A DNA stretch of 60,341 nt from Ignavibacteriales bacterium (GTDB lineage: Bacteria; Bacteroidota; Ignavibacteria; Ignavibacteriales; Melioribacteraceae): the NCBI GenBank assembly GCA_021740915.1, contig JAIOYW010000022.1, positions 1 to 60,341 on the forward strand. Direction: 5' to 3'. This document shows, piece by piece, positions 48,501-59,166 of this stretch; the first letter of the stretch is position 1; each line of letters opens with the position of its first letter. The position numbers were made by a program, and so were the translations under genes. Below the pieces are notes generated by a model. It was given only the letters and a program-made list of their open reading frames with translations, made no database searches and had not been told where the DNA came from.

Positions 48501-48615
48501 TGTGATTGGCGGACTTGCAGCGACAACTCCCCTGACACTAATTGTCATACCCATTATTTATATATATTTTGAGCAGGCAGGTGAAAAGGTTAATGCATTT
48601 TTTAGAAAGAAATAA
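45526..48615 (+). CDS. RND multidrug efflux pump, HAE-1 family (AcrB-like)
   Basis: 1029 aa. The first membrane helix is near 10-30, then large periplasmic pore/docking loops (PDIQFPIAGVIINYPG, RIPGVASVMTMGG). Helix 4 has GMLVDNSIVVLENIFR, where the second Asp of the AcrB proton-relay pair is replaced by Asn. Helix bundles repeat in the second half (about 540-1025; GIAVNNGIVMVDYINQ). It pumps drugs, detergents or metabolites from the periplasm with proton motive force. It ends the operon, before a strong terminator at 48663. Confidence 0.95.
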   Translation: MILSKFSIKRRITLLMFYAIVMGFSIFAFTQLKIDFFPDIQFPIAGVIINYPGVGPQDIETTITRPLEEAISSVKNIKKVNSQSFTGSSIITLEFKYGTDMNQAEVDIRKNIDFVKDILPNEASDPLVFVFDPSMSPIMFLSLSSPYLGQSELRNLSVDRIEPMLERIPGVASVMTMGGLERQINVYMDPTMLAAYNLSPNDISNALRAGRGIQPGGSLKTKQKTYQLTLKSEYTTLEQIRKTPVIMRGGRTIYIGDIAKVEDGFKESSTEVRADYREGIMIVLNKQSDANTVQTTGYVREAIPDILKRLPQGTNINIIFAQADFITLSVNNLRNSALIAFVLAFLIIYVFLRNLRGSIIMGISMPISVIATFAVLFASDITLNIISMAGLALAIGMLVDNSIVVLENIFRHKEMGLSKADAAEAGASQVGMAITSSTLTTVAVFLPVLFVPNITGQLFKDMVLTITFSLMVSLIVALTLVPSMASTFINVEDHSKNTFFNRLKRRFGKWIDGLTIYYHKILMISLRRKKTVLAIVAGMLVFSIFLASIAGGEFLPKTDNGFINLLVETPSGSPIEKTRIITYELEDIVKDVIKPEEIENVSFMFGTREGIGAFGTTESTIESFIKLKPVKQRKRSQFEINDLLRERLDKIPGITYTFQEGGGLTTEKAIEVKIIGFDLDGSLKIADEIKQKMQKIEGFVDTGLNIKETTPELQVNLNSNLLNDLHLSTLMVASNISTAIQGSVVSRLRDEGDEYDIRVQFAKQFRDQKESLGRIQIALPTGKMISLNEIADISEKQAAPTIFRENQNRFVSVGAGLSGLELSLAVEEINKIINSTPIPSEFQVIIGGTAEDQQEAFFYLGLAFMAAILLVYMIMAAQFESLVDPLIIMITVPLSVIGVFPFLFITGTSLSVMALVGLVMLVGIAVNNGIVMVDYINQQRRSGMELYEAVEKGSVARMRPVLMTAMTTALGMVPLAIELGSGAETWSPLARAVIGGLAATTPLTLIVIPIIYIYFEQAGEKVNAFFRKK

Positions 48616-48662
48616 GCATCCGGCTACCCGCGTTAAAATTGCTCATTAACTATTTTTTATTG

Positions 48663-48694
48663 AGGCTGCCTAAATTAAGGGCAGCCTTTTTTTT
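48663..48694 (+). terminator. Intrinsic terminator of the efflux operon
   Basis: 8-bp stem (48663-48670 with 48680-48687), nine-base loop, then eight Ts. The stem AGGCTGCC resembles those at 35729 and 53206. Confidence 0.92.
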
Positions 48695-48849
48695 ACCTCA
48701 GCGCTTTCGCCGGGGGATATTAAGGAGTCCAGGCAAACTTTGCAAAGAAAATCATTTATTCCAGTCGTTTCGGCGTATGGACTAATAAGGGACAATGGAG
48801 ATAAGAGCCTTAATGTGGAATTCCCCATTATCTGCCTGCTTAATTGTCT

Positions 48850-49599
48850 TCATACATCCCAGATGACCTCAGCGCTAAAAATCAGTCTTCCGGTATTTCT
48901 GCTTCTGCCCGCAAGTGTGTAAATCCCCGGTTCACTTTCATCAAGGAGCAAGGACGCGGCATCATTCGGCAGTGCTGCTTCCAGATAATTAATCTGGAGT
49001 GAGCGGATTCTGCTTTGTTTATATTTTTCTGCGGGGAATGAGTCAAAAATCCATTTTGCGTAATTTGCATTATTTACATGCTGATTAATATCTATATCGC
49101 TGTTAAGTACATTATGTTCAAATAATCCGACAAGTTTTTCGGGCAATTTTATTTTTCCGGGAATTTCTTCAATAGCCGATGGAGCGCCGGTAAATTTCAG
49201 ATTGACCGGCAAGTTTTCGAGCCGGGATGGACGGTTTTTAGTCAGATCGACAAGCAGCCAGGCGGAAGTAGCTGAGATCATTATTTCACCTGATAAGGAT
49301 ATAAGTGAGAAATCACGCATGGCAAAAAGTCCTTCGATACCTTTTGGCCAGGTTTTAAGAACTACCCGTTCTCCCCATTCCGGCAAATAACTTATTTTTA
49401 ATATAATTCGAGAAAGCATCCAGGCAAGATTTTTGCTCCTCAGATAATCAAAACCAACCCCAATCTGCTCAGCATGTTTTCCGGCGATATCCTGGAAATG
49501 ATTGAATAATGAAAAGAGTGAAAGCTTACCGGTAAAATCAGTTTCATAACTTGCCGTCTCGAAAGTTTTTTCCCGGAAGGGAAATAAATTCATTGTCAT
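48850..49599 (-). CDS. Acyl-ACP thioesterase (FatA/FatB-like)
   Basis: 249 aa. Double hot-dog fold of acyl-ACP thioesterases: N-half FETASYETDFTGKLSLFSLFNHFQDIAGKHAEQIG and VLKTWPKGIEGLFAMRDF, C-half DIDINQHVNNANYAKWIFDSFP with the catalytic Asn/His. It cleaves acyl-ACP to free fatty acid and so sets chain length. With the acyl-activating/acyltransferase fusion at 16902 it could complete a fatty-acid recycling loop; this is inference. No terminator was seen between its stop and the efflux operon terminator, with which it is convergent. Confidence 0.9.
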   Translation of the reverse strand: MTMNLFPFREKTFETASYETDFTGKLSLFSLFNHFQDIAGKHAEQIGVGFDYLRSKNLAWMLSRIILKISYLPEWGERVVLKTWPKGIEGLFAMRDFSLISLSGEIMISATSAWLLVDLTKNRPSRLENLPVNLKFTGAPSAIEEIPGKIKLPEKLVGLFEHNVLNSDIDINQHVNNANYAKWIFDSFPAEKYKQSRIRSLQINYLEAALPNDAASLLLDESEPGIYTLAGRSRNTGRLIFSAEVIWDV

Positions 49600-49935
49600 C
49601 GCATGATCTCAATATTGTATGTGTAAAAATAATAAAGACTTTCGAGAGATTTCCTTAATACTAACTATTTCCCATATTTTGAAAAAAACAGAAAGGCTGC
49701 AATTGTTGATAATTTTTTTTAATCCTTCACGATACATCAATAAGTACAAACTGTGAATTCTCGTATGTCATCAAATTTTACGTTAAGGATGTGCTGGTTT
49801 TTCTTATTTATCGTTCAGAAAACAGACTTCACGGGGTATTTGCCCGTGTTCATCGAATATTTGTGATATTAATCATTAATAATTATATGTTACAAGTGAA
49901 AGAATTTTGTAAATTTCCTATGGAGGAATAAAGCT
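49600..49935. other. 336-base divergent intergenic region
   Basis: Promoter space for the thioesterase and the LamG T9SS gene. It contains a small GC hairpin CACGGG...CCCGTG (49830-49848) and a strong GGAGGAA ribosome site before 49936. No gene. Confidence 0.55.
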
Positions 49936-52900
49936 ATGAAATCAAAATTACTTATATCGTTTTTATTAATATTAACGACAATCTTATCCGCACAAAATGA
50001 ACCGGTTCTTAGATGGAAGTTTGATGAAGCCGAGGGAGATTTTGCTACTGATATTTACAAGGGCTTAAAAGCCGAATTCAAAGGTCCGAACTGGGGAGAA
50101 GGGCTGTTTAATAGCGGTGCTGTCTCCAATGGATACTTTGACAGGATAAATGTTCCGGATAATGACATTTTGGATCTAACCACCGAAGGCACAGTGGCAA
50201 TATTTTTTAAAATCAATGAATTTCTGCCCTATGCCGGATTGATACACAAAGGTGAAAAGAAAAACTGGAAAGATGAAGCATATTCATTTCAGTTTTGGGA
50301 TACCGGGAAAAGACTTCGCGGGGCAATTTTCAGTGAAGGAAAGGAAGAGATTCTTGATGCCGATATCGACCTTGAGACTGATAAATGGTACTTCGGGATT
50401 TTTTCCTGGAACGAAAGCGTGCTGAGGATTTATCTTGACGGCGAAATGGTTGCCGAAAAGGCGAACACCATTGGCGCAGTAAGAGTAACGGATGGCGGTC
50501 TTCAGATAGCTTCGCAACTTGAACAAAAATACAATAATTCATTGCTGTATTTTGGACTTGACGGGACAGTGGACGATGTTTCAATTTTTAACGAATTTCT
50601 TGACGAAACAGAAGTTACCCAGCTAGCTCAGGCTTATGGTTTATTGCCGGTTAATGAACTTGGGCCCCAGGTACATTTCAATTTTAATGAGGGCAGCGGG
50701 ACAACAACGCAGGATTTATTGCATTCCGTCACCGGGGCCCTTACCGGCTCTGTTTCCTGGGCAAGCGGTGTAACCGGCTCTGCCCTGCTCTTCGACCCAA
50801 CCTCAAATGGTCATGTTACTGTTGACAATAATGATTTTCTGAATCCGGAAACCGAGATAACTCTTGAAGCCTGGATTAAATGGACAATTGATCCAGCTAC
50901 AGGCAGTCCATGGTCAAATATCATCAATAAAAACGGTGAGGACCAATATCAATTGCAGCACAGCAGCGATAATTCCAAGTTCGAGTTTGCTGTAAAAACA
51001 ACCGAGGGACGTAGATGGATCCAGTCGGTCAATGGTCCGCTAAAAGATATATGGTACCACGTTGCCGGCACTTACAACAGCAGCACAGGTGCAATGGCAA
51101 TTTATGTGAACGGGGCAAAAGAGAACACACGCAGCCAGAGTGGCGACATTTTAACAAGCAATGCAAAACTTATGTTCGGGAGGCACCTCAGCCCCGGCAG
51201 ATATTTCACAGGTGTTATTGATGAAGTAATAATCTATAACAAGGCACTTCCAGATGAAGAAATTAAGGAAAGATACCTAACCACCCGCCCTGAAGAAGAT
51301 GCACCTGAGGTTTTTGCATATTTTCAATTGGATGAAAAAGGCAGTTCCAATATTAAAGATGAGAAAGAACTTATCACCGGAAATCTTACAAATTCTCCGG
51401 AATGGGTGCAGGGTAAAAAAGATTATGCGCTTCAATTTAATGGACAGACTCAGTATATCGCTTTCCCCGGAACAGAAAATTTACCTTTAACCGAAAATCT
51501 GACTTTATCAGCCTGGGTTAATGCGTCAGAAAATAAGACTTCGAAAATTCTGCAAAAGGGAGACTGGGATGGACACTCGTTAGGTATGGATGTCTGGAAA
51601 GGATGGAAAACAACAGTCTCAATTGGAAGTGAAGCTCATGACCTTGAATGGGGGCATGGAAGACCAATCCTGGGCGAATGGTATCATCTTGTTGTTACGT
51701 ACAATGGAAGTGTAATTAATTTCTATGTTAATGCCGAATTGGTTGCTTCAAAAGAAATCACCGGCTCTTTGAGAATAAACGGTCGCCCGCTTTCAGTTGC
51801 AAGTGATAACGGAGCACAGAAGTTTTTCAAAGGGATGATTGATGAAATGCTGGTTGCAAATTCTGCCCTGCCATCTGAGGATATCGAAGGATATTACAAT
51901 TCATTCTTTAACGTTGAAAAAGTCTGGACTGAAATGGAAGTAACTGGGTTCGAATCTTTTCCATATTCATTCGATATTAATTCTCAGGGACATATCTTCT
52001 CCGGCAACTGGGGTGGAGCAGGCGTTTTCAGATCAACTGATAACGGGATTTCCTGGGAGAATCTGACCTCTGGTTACTGGGTTTGGACGGTTGAAATTGA
52101 TGATAATGACGATATTTTTGTCGGAACAAGTTCTCAGGGAATAATTCGATCAACTGATAACGGGAACACATGGGAATCTTTGACAGTCAGCCCTGCTTCA
52201 AGTGATTACCGTGATCTGGCGATTCATGATAATAATATCTATGCCTCAAGCTGGGGAGGGGGAATTTTTAAATCAACCGATAATGGCGATTCGTGGACAA
52301 ACATCAGTTCGACACTGAGCAGCAATGTGATTCATTCAATTACATTCGATTCACAGGGCAATCTCTGGGCTGGCGCTTACGATGGTCTCGGTGTTTTTAA
52401 GTCTTCGGATGATGGTGTTTCCTGGGATTCGATTCCTATTCCTTATGGCTTTATCTGGTCGATTGATATAAACGAACTTGACGAAATTTATGTTGGAACT
52501 TATGGCGGACCTGAAGATGACGGACTTGGGCTTTATATCTCCACCGATGGCGGCGCAAGCTGGGAAAAAGAAGAGATATTCAATGGCTTGAATATTTTCG
52601 GCGTGAAATTTATTGACTCACAAACTTTTGTTATGACGTGGGAAAATGGAATTTATGCTACCGAAAATTATCAGTCCGATGGGGTTAAAAATGTTGAAAA
52701 ATGGCTCTCATTTAACTCCGGTATCCGCAGCGGTGAGGTTACTGCGGTAATCTCGCTTCCAAATGGAAATTTACTTCTCGGCACTGTTGATTCCAAACTT
52801 TACTCAAGCAGTGGATTTGTAACTTCGCTAAAGCCTGAAAGTAAATCCGGAGAAAAACCTGAGAATCATTATCTATCACAAAATTTCCCCAATCCATTTA

Positions 52901-53124
52901 ATCCGGCGACCACAATCCGTTTGAGCATACTCCGCCAGGGAGTTTACACACTCACTGTCTATAATCTGTTAGGACAGGAAGTCAAACAAATATTTAACGG
53001 AAATTTAAACCCCGGTGAATACAGTTTCAATTTTGACGCAGGCGGATTAAGTTCGGGAGTTTATCTCTATGCCTTGAAAGGTGATGGAGTGAACATGGTT
53101 AAAAAGATGCAATTGCTGAAATAA
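49936..53124 (+). CDS. Large T9SS-sorted protein with LamG domains and a BNR propeller
   Basis: 1062 aa. Signal peptide (MKSKLLISFLLILTTILSAQ), three LamG/concanavalin-like domains (about 25-235, 240-455, 458-655; each with WYHxxG/W and IDEVxIYNxAL-type ends, e.g. GVIDEVIIYNKALPDEEI). A BNR region of five Asp-box repeats follows (about 660-955; FRSTDNGISWEN, IRSTDNGNTWES, FKSTDNGDSWTN). The T9SS sorting domain is last (QNFPNPFNPATTI, LSSGVYLYALK, KKMQLLK). The LamG part suggests glycan or protein binding outside the cell. The start has GGAGGAA ideally spaced. Confidence 0.9.
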   Translation: MKSKLLISFLLILTTILSAQNEPVLRWKFDEAEGDFATDIYKGLKAEFKGPNWGEGLFNSGAVSNGYFDRINVPDNDILDLTTEGTVAIFFKINEFLPYAGLIHKGEKKNWKDEAYSFQFWDTGKRLRGAIFSEGKEEILDADIDLETDKWYFGIFSWNESVLRIYLDGEMVAEKANTIGAVRVTDGGLQIASQLEQKYNNSLLYFGLDGTVDDVSIFNEFLDETEVTQLAQAYGLLPVNELGPQVHFNFNEGSGTTTQDLLHSVTGALTGSVSWASGVTGSALLFDPTSNGHVTVDNNDFLNPETEITLEAWIKWTIDPATGSPWSNIINKNGEDQYQLQHSSDNSKFEFAVKTTEGRRWIQSVNGPLKDIWYHVAGTYNSSTGAMAIYVNGAKENTRSQSGDILTSNAKLMFGRHLSPGRYFTGVIDEVIIYNKALPDEEIKERYLTTRPEEDAPEVFAYFQLDEKGSSNIKDEKELITGNLTNSPEWVQGKKDYALQFNGQTQYIAFPGTENLPLTENLTLSAWVNASENKTSKILQKGDWDGHSLGMDVWKGWKTTVSIGSEAHDLEWGHGRPILGEWYHLVVTYNGSVINFYVNAELVASKEITGSLRINGRPLSVASDNGAQKFFKGMIDEMLVANSALPSEDIEGYYNSFFNVEKVWTEMEVTGFESFPYSFDINSQGHIFSGNWGGAGVFRSTDNGISWENLTSGYWVWTVEIDDNDDIFVGTSSQGIIRSTDNGNTWESLTVSPASSDYRDLAIHDNNIYASSWGGGIFKSTDNGDSWTNISSTLSSNVIHSITFDSQGNLWAGAYDGLGVFKSSDDGVSWDSIPIPYGFIWSIDINELDEIYVGTYGGPEDDGLGLYISTDGGASWEKEEIFNGLNIFGVKFIDSQTFVMTWENGIYATENYQSDGVKNVEKWLSFNSGIRSGEVTAVISLPNGNLLLGTVDSKLYSSSGFVTSLKPESKSGEKPENHYLSQNFPNPFNPATTIRLSILRQGVYTLTVYNLLGQEVKQIFNGNLNPGEYSFNFDAGGLSSGVYLYALKGDGVNMVKKMQLLK

Positions 53125-53143
53125 AATATTTTTCTATAAGATT

Positions 53144-53179
53144 AAAAGCAGATATGTAGTATGCTGCATATCTGCTTTT
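53144..53179 (+). terminator. Intrinsic terminator of the LamG T9SS gene
   Basis: Perfect 13-bp stem (53144-53156 with 53167-53179), ten-base loop; the right arm ends in TTTT, and AAAA at the left makes it potentially bidirectional. Confidence 0.8.
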
Positions 53180-53205
53180 GAATAATTAACCGACATATAA
53201 CAAAT

Positions 53206-53230
53206 GAGGCTGCCCATTATGGACAGCCTC
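53206..53230 (-). terminator. Terminator hairpin after katG
   Basis: 10-bp stem (53206-53215 with 53221-53230). The one mismatch becomes a G-U wobble on the minus strand, so it works best for katG. The stem again reads GAGGCTG. T-run weak (ATTTGTTAT). Confidence 0.65.
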
Positions 53231-53266
53231 TGAAATTATCTAACAGTTTAGTTAGCTAGTTTTTAT

Positions 53267-55862
<2,596 letters not shown>

Positions 55863-56885
55863 TTAAAGTAACTGATACGTCCGATATAGCTTCTCAAGAA
55901 ATACTCTACTGTGAATGAAAAAGGAATGATAAACATATTTTCTGAAATCTTCGATATTCCGCAAATTATCAAGATTTTGCTTCGTAGCTCTGTTCTGATA
56001 ATCAAGAATTTTATCAATTGCTTCAGGAAAAACATATCTTCGTGCAATCAGCATATGAAGAAAGAGATCCCGCATTTCTGTGAGATGATCCGGATCCGTT
56101 CTCAGGTTATCTTCGTTAAGTGCATCGCGCTGGGAAAGTATAAACTCAACGTTTAATTCGTTAAATGTCCCCAGTTTAATTGTTTTTCCGCCTATTTCAC
56201 CGACGGGATAAACTATTCCTCTCGGCACAATTTCAGTAACCGTAACACATTGAAAACCGTGCGTTGACAATTCGGGCATATAATTCCTGATCTTCTCAAA
56301 CCATTCCCGATTATGATTTATCTGCCAGTCAACAACTCCTTCCAGTTTATCCTCGATAGTTGTTTTTTCCCTGATATGATAATTGATGGCATCGGAACGG
56401 TATTTGCGTTCGATTGCCGCCATAAGAACAATCGTAAGCTCTTTGACTGTTGTTTCGAAATCGAAATAGGAAAAAAGGCGGGGATATTTGCTCCGTAGAA
56501 TTTCAAAAAAGGAATCGTTAATTGAGCTGTTTCTTATCCAAGGTATAAGGTTATCGTATCCTGCAAGCTGCTTCAGTTCTTCCAGCACAGGAATTCCTGT
56601 TAACTCCCTGAGGAATGAAATTGTTTTTTCATAGTTCATCCTTGCACCATTAAGGTAATGCATTGTACCCTGCGCGCTTGGAGTATCAAGTCCGAATCCT
56701 TCAAAAACAAAACCTTCTCCGCTATATTTAAGCATTTCAGCTAGTTGTGTTTTACGCATCCGGATATGTATAGCAGGAGCAAAATCCCGGACAATCAGAT
56801 CAAATTCTTTTCCCGGAAATTTTTTTCTTAATTCAGCAAGTGCATATTTTGTAACAGTCTCTATCTGGATGTTTATATCATTCAT
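55863..56885 (-). CDS. Hypothetical protein, 340 aa
   Basis: No family recognised. The protein is soluble, mixed alpha/beta and charged, with no signal peptide or membrane segment. Conspicuous pieces are RKTQLAEMLKYSGEGFVFEG near the N-terminus, WQINHNREWFEKIRNYMP mid-way and a helical C-terminus rich in Arg, Tyr and Leu. The clean codon structure and length argue that it is real. No strong ribosome site precedes ATG 56885. It is the last chromosomal-looking gene before the mobile element. Confidence 0.65.
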   Translation of the reverse strand: MNDINIQIETVTKYALAELRKKFPGKEFDLIVRDFAPAIHIRMRKTQLAEMLKYSGEGFVFEGFGLDTPSAQGTMHYLNGARMNYEKTISFLRELTGIPVLEELKQLAGYDNLIPWIRNSSINDSFFEILRSKYPRLFSYFDFETTVKELTIVLMAAIERKYRSDAINYHIREKTTIEDKLEGVVDWQINHNREWFEKIRNYMPELSTHGFQCVTVTEIVPRGIVYPVGEIGGKTIKLGTFNELNVEFILSQRDALNEDNLRTDPDHLTEMRDLFLHMLIARRYVFPEAIDKILDYQNRATKQNLDNLRNIEDFRKYVYHSFFIHSRVFLEKLYRTYQLL

Positions 56886-57491
56886 AGCGTAAAGAAATTT
56901 TTTTGAGTAAGTAAAATTACAATTTGGAGAATAAATAAAACGTGAGCTGAACTTGTTCTATATCACGATCCCGAACAAAACTGCGGAATTGTGGCCAAAA
57001 ACATTTTTGTGCGTCCTATAATATTTGAAATCGGGACTCATGAAGTGATCATTTTAACGATTGTCTTCTGCCTGCTTAAATGCCGAAATAAAAGGCCTGC
57101 AGCTGAAGCAGATTAGAATCCCATAACCCGCCCTGAACATCGGAACAGTATCTCGAAGCACTTTGGGTGTGATTTCAAAAAACGAATCAAATCATCGGTA
57201 TCCGCACCGATATAATTGAGCAAAGATATTAACTCCAGAAATATATCGGCATTTTAGCGGGATTTATCACTTGTTCTTTTATCGTTACTTATTACACCAA
57301 TAAAAACCGCTTACACCCTTGATAATATTGATTAAACAGTCAACTCAGATAGCCCAGCATAATACTTGAAATGTTACTCAGTCGTTACCGGAACAAAGAA
57401 AAAATTTTGTTACTCGTTCATTTTTTGTTACTTGTTTTGTTACTTTTTTAGTATCTTTAAGTAAGATATTTTACATTTTAGGACGGGAAAA
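56886..57491. other. 606-base intergenic region at the left edge of the mobile element
   Basis: No intact gene. On the minus strand two overlapping short frames (about 57113-57230 and 57054-57197) look protein-like but have no ribosome site and stop in different frames. They may be a decayed gene. The right part holds the GTTAC repeats (57284-57443). No tRNA gene was found that would mark the insertion site. Confidence 0.45.
57373..57444. repeat. GTTAC direct repeats upstream of the integrase
   Basis: GTTAC occurs at 57373, 57384, 57409, 57427 and 57439 (another at 57284). The last three share TTTTGTTACT. All lie in the 120 bases before the integrase start. They are candidates for arm-type integrase sites or autoregulation sites. 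Confidence 0.45.
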
Positions 57492-58607
57492 ATGATCGGG
57501 ACTGTAACACTTCGAGATAAGCAAACCAAAAAAGGCACTTCACTTTATCTTGATATTTATCTTAATGGAAAACGTAAGTATGAATTCTTGGGGCTATATC
57601 TTACCGGGAACGAAGCGCAAGACAAAGCCACCGAGTTAACAGCCGAACAAATAAGGATTGAAAGACTTGTTGAAGTGCAAAGACTAACAAACGGACTTGA
57701 AGTCTTATCAAAGATCACCATTGAGAAAGTTATCAGCGAGCTTGCAAAAAATAAAACCAAGCGAAAAACAAAAGACAATTACCAGACACTAACAGCACAC
57801 CTTAACAACTTCGACCAGAATTTTACAGTTAAACAAATAGCGAAAACCGGACTGGATTATTTAGAACGATTCAGGGAATATTTATTAAATGCACCAAAAT
57901 TAACCGGGACGGGAAATATCAGCCGGAACACAGCAAATAACTACATAACCACTTTCAAAGCCGTCTTTAACTATGCAATACGGAAAGGATATATCCGGGA
58001 AAATCCTATGATGAGAATTGAGCCGATTAAAAAAGTTGATACTGAAAGGGGTTATCTTACGATTGATGAGTTTCAGAGACTTCAAAAATGCGATTTTATC
58101 AGCGATATTACGAACAGCCCAAACCTTAACCAGATTCACAAGGCTTTCCTATTTGGCTGTTTAACCGGCATAAGATTCTCAGATATTCGGAAATTAACGC
58201 TCCAGGACATCACAGACGGAAAGATCAAAGTTAAGATGACCAAGACAGACAGATTTATTTATGTTCCATTGAACGAAGAGGCAAGGCAAATTATCAGCGA
58301 ACTATCAGCCGGAAAAGTTAAGAATATTGACGGGAGGATTTTCAACTTGCCTAATAATAGCAACGTGAATAAAGCATTAAAAAGAATTTTAGACGCTATC
58401 GGCATTGAAAAGGAAAAAGTATCTTTCCACCTTTCCCGGCATACCTTCGCCACAGTCGCTTTAACTTTAGGGGTTGACCTGATGATAGTATCAAAGATTT
58501 TAGGACACCGGAATTTATCCACCACGCAAATTTATGCAAAGATCATTGATAAAAAGATGACCGAAGGAATGAACAAATTTAACGGAATTTTTAAGAGTAC
58601 CATATAA
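57492..58607 (+). CDS. Tyrosine site-specific recombinase (integrase)
   Basis: 371 aa. N-terminal arm-binding domain (about 1-60; TVTLRDKQTKKGTSLYLDIYLNGKRKYEFLG), SAM-like core-binding domain (about 80-190; YRLNFDQN-like helices ending FNYAIRKGYIRENPM) and catalytic domain. Catalytic residues: Arg228 in LTGIRFSDIRKL, the HLSRH set His313/Arg316, His in LGHRNLS, and nucleophile Tyr348 in TTQIYAKI. This is the type found in Bacteroidetes integrative elements and phages. It probably mediates integration and excision of this element with the HTH protein downstream. Confidence 0.94.
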   Translation: MIGTVTLRDKQTKKGTSLYLDIYLNGKRKYEFLGLYLTGNEAQDKATELTAEQIRIERLVEVQRLTNGLEVLSKITIEKVISELAKNKTKRKTKDNYQTLTAHLNNFDQNFTVKQIAKTGLDYLERFREYLLNAPKLTGTGNISRNTANNYITTFKAVFNYAIRKGYIRENPMMRIEPIKKVDTERGYLTIDEFQRLQKCDFISDITNSPNLNQIHKAFLFGCLTGIRFSDIRKLTLQDITDGKIKVKMTKTDRFIYVPLNEEARQIISELSAGKVKNIDGRIFNLPNNSNVNKALKRILDAIGIEKEKVSFHLSRHTFATVALTLGVDLMIVSKILGHRNLSTTQIYAKIIDKKMTEGMNKFNGIFKSTI

Positions 58608-58892
58608 TAATGAATATAACCAAATATAAAATAATCACTTATAAGATAATTACAAATATTTTTGCAAATAATATAAAATATCGGGGTAAATCCTAACTAT
58701 ATAATAATATACAGACTTAAGCAAAAATATTCTTTGATGATTAATGAAAATTCAAGTATATTGGACTTAATTAATTTTTAATAGTTCTGACGGGGTAAAG
58801 TTTAGCCTTGATGAAAACCTTTAGTTCACCCCGTCCGAACGATAGGCAAGTAGTCAAGGCTATTTTTTTTTAATAATCTTAAGGAATACAAA
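58608..58892. other. Spacer between integrase and HTH gene with a structured leader
   Basis: 285 bases. It contains a direct copy of CGGGGTAAA (58682-58690 and 58791-58799) and the interleaved stems described separately. The first 130 bases are very AT-rich and could hold the promoter. Confidence 0.6.
58784..58871 (+). ncRNA. Candidate pseudoknot or attenuator RNA in the HTH gene leader
   Basis: Two stems interleave. Stem 1 pairs 58784-58799 with 58825-58840 (14 of 16 positions, core GACGGGGT/ACCCCGTC). Stem 2 pairs 58803-58811 (TAGCCTTGA) with 58854-58862 (TCAAGGCTA), nine of nine, and is followed at once by nine Ts. The left arm of stem 2 lies in the loop of stem 1, so the two form either an H-type pseudoknot or a switch between an open and a terminated state. 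The HTH gene's AAGGA site and start (58893) follow 22 bases after the T-run. A 20-codon frame (58811-58873, MKTFSSPRPNDRQVV...) also spans the region but has no ribosome site. Function is inference. Confidence 0.5.
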
Positions 58893-59144
58893 ATGAAAGC
58901 CCAAGAGCTTAACACCACCGAGAAAAACCAGAATAAACCTTTGCCGGAACTTCTAACAGTCGCCGAAGTCGCCAAAGTTTTGAATGTTGCAAGACAAACG
59001 ATTTACAATAAGGTTTTTAATAAAGAGATTGAATATTACAAAGTTTTCGATACAGTTAAATTTGACCGGGAATATATTCAAGGACTGATTCAGCAAAGTA
59101 AGGTTAAAAGCAAAGATCAGATCAAACAGCAAGCCGGATATTGA
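58893..59144 (+). CDS. HTH (excisionase/MerR-type) DNA-binding protein
   Basis: 83 aa. After a polar 17-residue lead, a helix-turn-helix of the excisionase-family type covers about 20-70: LLTVAEVAKVLNVARQTIYN, then VFDTVKFDREYIQGLIQQSK. Such small proteins act as recombination directionality factors with tyrosine integrases or as replication regulators. AAGGA seven bases upstream supports ATG 58893. It follows the candidate attenuator and precedes the replication gene by 22 bases, so both genes share the leader. Confidence 0.85.
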   Translation: MKAQELNTTEKNQNKPLPELLTVAEVAKVLNVARQTIYNKVFNKEIEYYKVFDTVKFDREYIQGLIQQSKVKSKDQIKQQAGY

Positions 59145-59166
59145 AAATGATTACCAAAGGACGGAC

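Noticed and set aside
57054-57230. Two short minus-strand frames as a real gene
   Set aside because: They overlap in different frames, have no ribosome site and no recognisable family; recorded only as possible decay.
56886-57491. A tRNA gene as integration site of the element
   Set aside because: Read on both strands; no cloverleaf or T-arm consensus could be assembled.
58811-58873. 20-codon leader peptide in the HTH leader
   Set aside because: No ribosome-binding site, and its span is fully explained by the two RNA stems; kept only as a remark in the leader entry.
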